Shown: positions 6,011-11,324 of the stretch, piece after piece | How the letters are laid out: each line of letters opens with the position of its first letter | Numbering within the stretch: position 1 is the first letter of the stretch | Source of the DNA: CAZQFV01 sp964592645 | GTDB lineage: Bacteria > Chloroflexota > Chloroflexia > DTKN01 | Direction of reading: 5' to 3' | Length of the DNA: 11,324 bases | Assembly: GCA_964592645.1 (NCBI GenBank) | Contig: CAZQFV010000039.1 | Span: 1-11,324 of the forward strand | Translations under genes and position numbers: made by a program | The notes under the pieces: model-generated | Told to the model about the DNA's origin: nothing | What the model saw: the letters and a program-made list of their open reading frames with translations, nothing else | Database searches by the model: none

Positions 6011-6274
6011 TCACTCCTTTCCTTCGGCAATGCGCCGTCCCAGCTCCTGCCACACGAGCTGCCGGATGTCGTCCAAGCCCGCGTCAGGCCGGCCGGCCGC
6101 TAATGCGCCCAGAAGCTCGCTCAGCGGACGCTGCCGCAGCGGGATCAACATGGCCCGGTCCCCATCCTAGACAAAGACCACCCGGTCCCCCTGGTCCAAC
6201 CCCAGTGCCTTGCGGATGGCGCGGGGAATGGTAACCTGTCCCTTGGTCGTGATCCGCGCGATGGCGCTTTCCAT
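6011..6274 (-). pseudogene. AbrB-type antitoxin split by an in-frame TAG
   Basis: Translation from ATG 6274-6272, with AGGAGG six bases upstream, gives MESAIARITTKGQVTIPRAI and on to GDRVVFV. This is a complete swapped-hairpin AbrB/SpoVT DNA-binding domain of 35 residues. A TAG follows at 6169-6167. The same frame then continues DGDRAMLIPLRQRPLSELLG through DDIRQLVWQELGRRIAEGKE to TGA at 6013-6011. That is the expected toxin-binding tail, and without the TAG the total of 87 residues is a normal antitoxin length. An ATG at 6151-6149 lies 15 bases after the TAG and could restart translation to make the 46-residue tail separately. So it may be a pseudogene, a naturally split antitoxin, or an error in the read. 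Confidence 0.8.
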
Positions 6275-6304
6275 GGTTTCCTCCTGTATTCGTTCTTCCT
6301 TTCC

Positions 6305-6332
6305 GTTATAGGGTACGTCGGATATTCTGCAA
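6305..6332 (-). promoter_or_regulatory. Candidate sigma-70 promoter for the AbrB/PIN module
   Basis: On the minus strand TTGCAG (6332-6327) is separated by 16 bases from TATAAC (6310-6305), which lies about 30 bases before the antitoxin start. The spacing and a 5/6 match at -10 are acceptable. The -35 is weak. The AbrB N-terminal domain, if made, would be expected to repress here. Confidence 0.4.
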
Positions 6333-6380
6333 GTCTCCTTACAACTCCTCCTATGATCATCCCGGCCGCAGAAATCCCGA

Positions 6381-6408
6381 CCTGCAACGTGTAACCTGCA
6401 GCCTGCTG
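6381..6408 (+). repeat. 7-bp tandem repeat, intergenic
   Basis: Four units: CCTGCAA, CGTGTAA, CCTGCAG, CCTGCTG. It lies between the divergent TA module and the methyltransferase gene and contains no gene. The rest of this 187-base gap holds the TA promoter candidate on its left and an ordinary ribosome site on its right. Confidence 0.6.
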
Positions 6409-6461
6409 CGCCTGGGCGCGGCGGGCTATAGGGGCGACACCGGCGCGCCAGAGGCTGAACT

Positions 6462-7184
6462 ATGTCCGATGTCCTTGTCGATCCACTAGCCCTCCGAGAG
6501 GTCCGCGAGCGCCGGCTGCTGCTCGATCGCTGCGATGCCTGGCTCTTTGAGGAGATGGCTCCCTTCATCGGCCAGCGTATTCTCGAAGTAGGCTGCGGCC
6601 ACGGAAACCTGGCTATGCACCTCCTGGCACGCGAGGTCTTTGTCGGGATTGACGTATCTGACGACAGCATTGCCGTCTTTCGTCAGCGCTTGGCCGACCA
6701 TCCGCACATGCAGGCCTATGTCTATGACATCACCGCGCCCAACATCCTGGAACTGCAGCACTTCCGCTTCGATACGGCCATCGCCCTGAACGTCCTGGAG
6801 CACATCGGGCCGGAGGACGAGGCGCTGCGCCATGTCCGCCGACTCCTCGTACCCCACGGCCACTTCATTGTGGTGGTTCCGGCCCTGCCATGCCTCTATG
6901 GCAGTATGGACCGGTCGATCGGCCACTACCGCCGCTACACCTCCAAGATGCTGCGCGAACGACTGGGGCGGTCCGGTTTCTTGGTCAAGACGCTACGCTA
7001 CTACAACCTCCCGGGCATCCTCGGGTGGTGGCTCAACGGCCGACTGTTGCGCCAGACCGTGCCGCCGGCCGGCCAACTACGCCTCTTCAACCGCCTCGTC
7101 CCGCTGGTTCGGGCGGTAGAAAGACGCCTGCCCATGCCGTTAGGCCTTTCGCTGCTGGCCGTCGCTGAAAGAGGTGCCGATTGA
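6462..7184 (+). CDS. Class I SAM-dependent methyltransferase
   Basis: The 240-residue protein has the Rossmann methyltransferase core. Motif I is ILEVGCGHGNL (residues 40-50), the acidic residue ending strand 2 is D64 in GIDVS, and a post-motif NVLEHI lies at 110-115. SMDRSIGHYRRYT follows, a segment often seen in methyltransferases from polysaccharide and lipid-sugar clusters. The C-terminal third (WWLNGRLLRQ) is amphipathic and may sit at the membrane. It starts at ATG with AGAGG seven bases upstream and shares four bases (TTGA) with the next gene, so the two are translationally coupled. The methyl acceptor is unknown; a sugar or a polyprenol-linked intermediate is likely from context. Confidence 0.85.
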   Translation: MSDVLVDPLALREVRERRLLLDRCDAWLFEEMAPFIGQRILEVGCGHGNLAMHLLAREVFVGIDVSDDSIAVFRQRLADHPHMQAYVYDITAPNILELQHFRFDTAIALNVLEHIGPEDEALRHVRRLLVPHGHFIVVVPALPCLYGSMDRSIGHYRRYTSKMLRERLGRSGFLVKTLRYYNLPGILGWWLNGRLLRQTVPPAGQLRLFNRLVPLVRAVERRLPMPLGLSLLAVAERGAD

Positions 7185-8467
7185 GCGAGAAAAAGTGGTT
7201 GGTCGTCATTCTCGTCGTCGCCGCTGTGACCCGCCTCGGTGCAGCCCTCTATCTGGGAGACCAGGTGGAGGCCCTTCCCGGCATCTATGATCAGATCTCG
7301 TACGACACCTTGGCCACCAGCCTTCTGCAAGGCCAGGGCTACTCCTTTCCCACCGCCTGGTGGCCGGCAACGGAACCCTCCGAGCCAACGTCGTTTTGGT
7401 CCTTTCTCTACCCTCTCTACCTGTCCGCGGTCTACGCCGTGGCAGGGCACCATCCCCTCATAGCTCGCATTGTGCAAGGACTGATCACCGGCCCCATTAC
7501 CGCCTGGCTGCTCTATCTGCTCGGCCGGCGGTTGTTCAACCCGGTGGTTGGACTCGCCGCGGCAGCGATATCGTCCATCTATGTCTACTTCATCTACTAT
7601 CAGGCGGCCCTGATGACCGAGCCGTTCTACATCGCCGCCATTCTGGGGGCACTTGTCCTGGCCTTGGAAATCGTCGAACGACCGTCCTGGGGAAGATGGC
7701 TGGCCCTGGGCTCAGTGCTGGGGATCGCCATCCTGCTACGCCAGGCTTTGCTCCTCTTTGTTCCGTTCCTGCTCGGCTGGGTGCTTTGGACCGGCCGCAA
7801 GAAGATCCGCCCTTGGGCACTGCTCTTGCCGGTGGGGATAATCTTGCTGATGGTGGTGCCGTGGACCCTGCGCAACTACCTGTTGTTCGATCGCTTCGTC
7901 CTCCTCAACACCAACTCAGGCTTCGCCTTTTTCTGGGCCAACCATCCCATCCACGGCACCTACTCGGCTCTCTTGGAGGGGACCTCCTACCAGGACCTGA
8001 TCCCCACGGAGCTGCGCTCCCTGAACGAGGCTGCGCTCGATGCCGAATTGCTGCGCCGCGGGCTGGGATTCGTTTGGGCAGACCCCGGCCGTTACATCCT
8101 GCTCTGCCTGAACCGTACCTTCGAGCACTTCAAATTCTGGCCTTCGGCCGAGTCCGGCCTCATCAGCAACATCTCCCGTGTTGGCTCCTTTGGCCTTTTC
8201 CTGCCCTTTATGCTCTACGGGTTGGTCGTTTCTCTGCGCCGGTGGCGGCATTACCTCCTGCTCTACCTCTTCATCATCGTCTACTGTGCCATCCACCTGC
8301 TCACCTGGGCCGGCATCCGCTACCGCCTGCCGGTCGACGCCGTGCTCTTGCCCTTTGCCGGGCTGGCCATCGTCGATCTCGCCCGGCGCGTTTGGAAGCC
8401 CCGGCGCACCGCAGCTATGGGAGACGACCGGGAGCGAGGAAGACAAAGGGACGAGGTAGTAGGGTGA
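7181..8467 (+). CDS. GT39/ArnT-like polytopic membrane glycosyltransferase
   Basis: The 428-residue protein is very hydrophobic, with a first membrane segment at about 7-24 and eight or more further segments. The first periplasmic loop contains IYDQISYDTLATSLLQGQGY (residues 35-54, acidic D37 and D42). It is followed by FWSFLYPLYL and LMTEPFYIA (E147). This layout matches the dolichyl-phosphate-mannose-protein mannosyltransferase/ArnT superfamily (GT-C fold), which uses polyprenyl-phosphate sugars on the outer face of the membrane. The start is TTG 7181, supported by AAAGAGGT seven bases upstream and the four-base overlap with the methyltransferase stop. The C-terminal tail (DRERGRQRDEVVG) is translated from 8-bp repeat DNA and is unlikely to be part of the ancestral protein. 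Confidence 0.86.
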   Translation: MSEKKWLVVILVVAAVTRLGAALYLGDQVEALPGIYDQISYDTLATSLLQGQGYSFPTAWWPATEPSEPTSFWSFLYPLYLSAVYAVAGHHPLIARIVQGLITGPITAWLLYLLGRRLFNPVVGLAAAAISSIYVYFIYYQAALMTEPFYIAAILGALVLALEIVERPSWGRWLALGSVLGIAILLRQALLLFVPFLLGWVLWTGRKKIRPWALLLPVGIILLMVVPWTLRNYLLFDRFVLLNTNSGFAFFWANHPIHGTYSALLEGTSYQDLIPTELRSLNEAALDAELLRRGLGFVWADPGRYILLCLNRTFEHFKFWPSAESGLISNISRVGSFGLFLPFMLYGLVVSLRRWRHYLLLYLFIIVYCAIHLLTWAGIRYRLPVDAVLLPFAGLAIVDLARRVWKPRRTAAMGDDRERGRQRDEVVG

Positions 8468-8468
8468 C
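8438..8468 (+). repeat. 8-bp purine-rich tandem repeat at the 3' end of the GT39-like gene
   Basis: Four units spaced exactly 8 bases: GGAAGAC, AAGGGAC, AGGTAGT, GGGTGAC. A further GGGAGAC sits just upstream at about 8420. The last unit supplies the TGA stop (8465-8467), in the same AGGGTGACG context as the epimerase stop at 5519-5521. Confidence 0.55.
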
Positions 8469-8527
8469 GAATCCATCACAACTGGGACATCCAGATCGGT
8501 GCGCAGCTTGGCGCGTCCGCTCCTGCC

Positions 8528-9706
8528 TTGGATAACCGTACCGACGAGTTGCTGTTGAGCTTCCTGTGTCTCCCCTGGGCCCCTTCCGCCCCGCCGGCCG
8601 ACAGTCCCCTGGATGAACCCCAGGCCACGGCCCTGGCCCGGCGCGCCCTGGCCCAGGGGCTCGGCCCGCTGCTCTACGGCCGGCTGCGCGGCACGGACAC
8701 CCTGCCCCCGGAGGCCGAGGAGGTGCTGCGCCAGGCCTACTACGCCAACGCCGCCCGCAACGCCCGGCTTCTGCACGAGTTGGAGGACATCCTGCGCGCC
8801 CTGGCCCCGCTCCCCATCCTCCTGCTCAAGGGCGCCGCCCTGGCCCTGGCCGTCTACGAAAACCCGGCCCTGCGGCCCATGGGCGATATCGATCTGCTCG
8901 TCCACCCCCGGCACATAGACGCCGCCCTGGAGTCCCTGGCCGGCCTGGGCTACCGCTCCATGATCCACGAGCCGGCCCCCGGCTCCACCCGCACCTATGA
9001 AAACGAGACCATGCTGGGCCAGGAGGACGGCGCCGCCCCGGTCGAGGTGCACTGGAGCCCCTTCGACTCGCCCTACCACCAGCAGCACCTGGACATAGCG
9101 TGGTTCTGGGAGACGGCCCTCCTCCTCCCGGCGTCCGCGCCCCCACCGCACGGCCCCCTCCCCCAGGAACCCGGGCCCTCTGCCCACATCCTGGGCCCCG
9201 AAGCCCAGCTCCTACACCTCTGCGCCCACCTGGTGCTGCACCACGGCGGCAACGAGCCCCGCCTCCTCTGGCTGCACGACGTGGCCGAAGTGGTGGTCCG
9301 CTACCGGGGAGCCGTCGACTGGGCCGCGTTGCTCTCCCAGGCCCGCGCCGGCGACCTGCTCGCGCCGCTGCAGCGGGTGCTGCCGCGCGTAGCCCACGGC
9401 TGGCAGGCCCCCGTCCCCCCCGCCGTTCTGGAGGAGTTGGCCCAGATGTCCCCCTCCCGCGCCGAGGCGCGCCTCATCGCCCGACTGGACGCCGGCCACC
9501 GGCCGGCCGGCCGCCGCCTTTGGGACGACCTGGCCGATACCCCCTCCTGGGGCCGGCGGCTGCGTATGGCCTGGGTCCACCTCTTTCCCACCGCCGCCTA
9601 CATGCGCCGGCGCTACGGCATCGGCCACCCGCTTCTGGTGCCGCTGTACTACCCGTATCGCTGGCTCCTGGGCCTCCGCGGCCTGCTCTTCCCCCGGCGT
9701 CCGTGA
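8528..9706 (+). CDS. Nucleotidyltransferase-fold protein, NTP_transf_5-like
   Basis: The 392-residue protein has the motif set of the putative nucleotidyltransferase family PF14907: ILLLKGAALAL with K101, then LRPMGDIDLLV with D120 and D122 as the paired metal-binding acids, then VEVHWSPF, then LLHLCAHLVLHHG and RLLWLHDVAEVV. The family is common inside polysaccharide and lasso-peptide-type clusters but has no firmly assigned reaction. Nucleotidyl transfer to a small molecule or protein is an inference from fold. A Pro-rich insertion lies near residues 200-215. The start is assigned to TTG 8528 because no ATG or GTG exists in-frame between the preceding stop at 8467 and this codon. No Shine-Dalgarno sequence is visible, so a different start is possible. 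Confidence 0.75.
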   Translation: MDNRTDELLLSFLCLPWAPSAPPADSPLDEPQATALARRALAQGLGPLLYGRLRGTDTLPPEAEEVLRQAYYANAARNARLLHELEDILRALAPLPILLLKGAALALAVYENPALRPMGDIDLLVHPRHIDAALESLAGLGYRSMIHEPAPGSTRTYENETMLGQEDGAAPVEVHWSPFDSPYHQQHLDIAWFWETALLLPASAPPPHGPLPQEPGPSAHILGPEAQLLHLCAHLVLHHGGNEPRLLWLHDVAEVVVRYRGAVDWAALLSQARAGDLLAPLQRVLPRVAHGWQAPVPPAVLEELAQMSPSRAEARLIARLDAGHRPAGRRLWDDLADTPSWGRRLRMAWVHLFPTAAYMRRRYGIGHPLLVPLYYPYRWLLGLRGLLFPRRP

Positions 9707-9748
9707 AGTCTTCGTGTCCTGGAATTGGTGAACATCGGCGATCCGGAG

Positions 9749-9777
9749 TTGCATTTTCCCGAAAAATGAGGTATCAT
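9749..9777 (+). promoter_or_regulatory. Candidate sigma-70 promoter for the sugar-phosphate transferase gene
   Basis: TTGCAT (9749-9754) is followed after 17 bases by TATCAT (9772-9777). The -10 matches TATAAT at five of six positions and the spacing is ideal; the -35 is poor. The stretch is markedly AT-richer than its surroundings. It would place the RNA start near 9784, at the left edge of the structured leader. Confidence 0.45.
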
Positions 9778-9779
9778 AG

Positions 9780-9852
9780 GGTGTGATTCGCAGGCCGGAG
9801 GGAAACCCAAGCGGGGCAGCGGAGCGAAGGGACCCCGCGAAAGGGATGCACC
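9780..9852 (+). promoter_or_regulatory. Candidate structured leader RNA, class not recognised
   Basis: By eye the RNA can form an outer stem GGUGU (9780-9784) with GCACC (9848-9852) and an inner stem UUCGC (9787-9791) with GCGAA (9837-9841). Inside these lie a GGG-AAA-CCC hairpin and a GGGG/CCCC stem around AGCGGAGCGAAGGGA. Nested stems, purine-rich joining segments and a position just upstream of a polysaccharide-initiating gene make this riboswitch-like. It lacks the conserved cores of c-di-GMP-I, c-di-AMP (ydaO), TPP, FMN, cobalamin and SAM-I leaders as I know them. If RNA starts at 9784, the outer stem would be lost, which weakens the model. Confidence 0.35.
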
Positions 9853-9889
9853 GTTGGATATTGTCGCCAGGTCCCGGATAACGAAAAGA

Positions 9890-11324
9890 ATGCCGTGGGT
9901 CCAGCGTATCCGTCGCCGCTGGTGGCTGACGGCCGGACTGGTGCTCACGGACGCGCTGACCATCATCGCGGCCTTTTTCCTGGCCTACCTGGCGCGCTTC
10001 CTCAACCCCTGGTGGCCGTACTACTCACCCCTAGACCCATACTACTACCTCAGCCTGGGGCTGCCCATGGTGCCGATCTGGCTGCTTCTCTTTGCCGTAC
10101 ATCGGCTCTACGACCCCGAGGAACTGCTCGGGGGCATCCGCGAGTACACAAGCGTCGTCAGCGCCTGCACCACGGGGGTCATCGCTTTTCTGGCCTATGA
10201 TTTCCTCGTGCGCGGCGATGAGCCGGCCCTCTCCCGCGCCTGGCTCATCCTGGTCTGGCTGTTCGGCATCGTCGCCATGGGCACCGTGCGCTTCACGATC
10301 CGGCGCATCGCCTACGCCATACGCCGGCGCGGGCACTGGCTGCGGCCGGCCCTCGTCATCGGCGCTAACGAAGAAGGCCGCGCCGTGGCCCAGCAACTGC
10401 AGGAGGCCCCCGCGGCCTCCGGGGTGCGCGTCGTCGGCTTCGTGGACGACGACCCGCCGGTCGAGGCCGCGACGACGGAAGGACCGCCGGTCCTGGGCGC
10501 CCTGCAGGACCTGCCCGCGCTGATCGAGCAACACGACGTGCGCGAGCTGATCGTCGCCGGCACGGCCCTGCCGCGCGAACAACTGCTCGACCTCTTCCGC
10601 CAATACACCCAGAACGGCGGCGACCTCACCGTGCGGCTCTCCTCCGGCCTCTTCGAGATCCTCACCACCGGCATGCGCGTGCGCAAGGTCGGTTATGTTC
10701 CTTTGGTGACCCTGGAACGCACGCGCATCACCGGACTGGATGCCGTGCTCAAGCGCGGGTTGGACCTGCTCGGAAGCGCGCTCGCCTTGCTCGTGGCCGG
10801 CCTGCCGATGGTCGCGATCGCCCTCCTGGTGCGCTTCTCCTCGCCCGGCCCCATCCTCTTCCGGCGCCGCGTGATGGGCCAGGGGGGCAAGGCCTTTGAC
10901 GCGCTCAAGTTCCGGACCATGCACTGCGACGGTGAGGCCATCCTGGCCTGTCGCCCCGAACTTCAGGAGGAACTGCGCCGCAACGGTAAACTGAAGAACG
11001 ATCCGCGCGTCACCTCGCTCGGCCGTGTGCTGCGCCGCTTCAGCCTGGACGAGCTGCCCCAGTTCTTCAACATCCTCCTCGGGCAGATGAGCTTGGTCGG
11101 GCCACGCATGATCACCGTCGAGGAGTGGCCGCGCTACGGCAAATGGCAGCACAACCTGCTCACCGTGCGGCCCGGCCTCACCGGCCTGTGGCAGATCTCC
11201 GGCCGCTCCGACGTTCCCTACGAAGAGCGCGTGCGCCTGGACATGCACTATATTCGGAACTATACCATCTGGTTGGATTTGCAGATTCTCTTTCAGACGA
11301 TCCCGGTGGTGCTGAGGGGGAAGG
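9890..11324 (+). CDS. Polyprenyl-phosphate sugar-1-phosphate transferase (3' end outside window)
   Basis: This enzyme family starts exopolysaccharide repeat units by moving a sugar-1-phosphate from a UDP-sugar onto undecaprenyl phosphate at the inner membrane. About four N-terminal membrane segments (first at about residues 13-35) are followed by a CoA_binding_3-type Rossmann domain (PALVIGANEEG, VVGFVDDDP). The bacterial sugar transferase domain then follows: ITGLDAVLKRGLDLLGS, FDALKFRTM with K340, KNDPRVTSLGRVLRRFSLDE with the catalytic-type DE at 387-388, MSLVGPRM, RPGLTGLWQISGRSD and YIRNYTIWLDLQIL. The frame is open at the right edge and probably lacks only a few residues. It starts at ATG 9890, or at TTG 9854, which adds 12 residues and has AAGGGA upstream. 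WbaP/CpsE-like; which sugar is used cannot be told. Confidence 0.92.
   Translation, partial: MPWVQRIRRRWWLTAGLVLTDALTIIAAFFLAYLARFLNPWWPYYSPLDPYYYLSLGLPMVPIWLLLFAVHRLYDPEELLGGIREYTSVVSACTTGVIAFLAYDFLVRGDEPALSRAWLILVWLFGIVAMGTVRFTIRRIAYAIRRRGHWLRPALVIGANEEGRAVAQQLQEAPAASGVRVVGFVDDDPPVEAATTEGPPVLGALQDLPALIEQHDVRELIVAGTALPREQLLDLFRQYTQNGGDLTVRLSSGLFEILTTGMRVRKVGYVPLVTLERTRITGLDAVLKRGLDLLGSALALLVAGLPMVAIALLVRFSSPGPILFRRRVMGQGGKAFDALKFRTMHCDGEAILACRPELQEELRRNGKLKNDPRVTSLGRVLRRFSLDELPQFFNILLGQMSLVGPRMITVEEWPRYGKWQHNLLTVRPGLTGLWQISGRSDVPYEERVRLDMHYIRNYTIWLDLQILFQTIPVVLRGK

Noticed and set aside
6006..6053. Longer N-terminus for the PIN toxin
   Set aside because: It would overlap the antitoxin frame, and a good Shine-Dalgarno sequence with ATG at 6005 begins exactly at the family's first strand.
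7916..9187. Long minus-strand open frame opposite the GT39-like and nucleotidyltransferase genes
   Set aside because: Composition is Gly/Gln-rich without motifs, as expected for a shadow frame in GC-rich DNA.
9780..9852. TPP riboswitch suggested by GCGAAGGGA in the leader
   Set aside because: The string resembles the 3' part of TPP leaders, but CUGAGA and the CUGAU...GGAUAAUGCC core are absent.
9780..9852. c-di-GMP-I riboswitch upstream of an exopolysaccharide gene
   Set aside because: The expected GGGCAAACC and GGGACGCAAAGCC core cannot be found; only GGGAAACCC resembles it.

Overview
This is a GC-rich bacterial window with a strong preference for C or G in third codon positions. It holds most of an envelope or exopolysaccharide sugar-assembly cluster, broken up by insertion sequences and two toxin-antitoxin (TA) modules. 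The gene set, the TTG starts and especially the scattered 7-bp and 8-bp degenerate tandem repeats suggest a member of the Chloroflexota (Anaerolineae/Caldilineae type). That placement is an inference from general character; no rRNA or other phylogenetic marker is present.

Layout. 1-119 is the C-terminal tail of an IS5-type transposase that continues off the left edge. 126-1328 is a complete IS630-family element on the minus strand. It has 19-bp terminal inverted repeats (17/19 matched) and a transposase in two frames joined at an A6G5 run, so it probably needs a -1 frameshift. 1405-3945 is a two-gene block: a GT4 glycosyltransferase and a membrane GT2 glycosyltransferase. 3998-4386 is a decayed MazE/MazF-like TA module, with an antitoxin reduced to its last 24 codons and a toxin interrupted by an in-frame TGA. 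4394-5521 is a UDP-GlcNAc 2-epimerase. 5583-6274 (minus strand) is an AbrB/PIN (VapBC-type) TA module. Its toxin looks intact, but its antitoxin is cut by an in-frame TAG into a DNA-binding half and a toxin-binding half. 6462-8467 is an overlapping pair: a SAM-dependent methyltransferase and a GT39/ArnT-like membrane glycosyltransferase. 8528-9706 is a nucleotidyltransferase-fold protein (NTP_transf_5-like). 9890 to the right edge is a polyprenyl-phosphate sugar-1-phosphate transferase, preceded by a plausible promoter and a GC-rich leader that can fold.

How the genes fit together. The polyprenyl sugar-phosphate transferase would load the first sugar onto undecaprenyl phosphate. The epimerase would supply UDP-ManNAc. 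The GT4, GT2 and GT39-like enzymes would extend or modify the chain, and the methyltransferase may decorate it. No flippase, polymerase or export gene is visible here.

The most interesting structure is not gene content. Six arrays of 7-bp units lie in and between genes, three of them read in-frame inside one glycosyltransferase. Two 8-bp purine-rich arrays supply the stop codons of two unrelated genes. Both TA modules carry a nonsense codon in an otherwise continuous frame. No gene-free stretch exceeds 300 bases.
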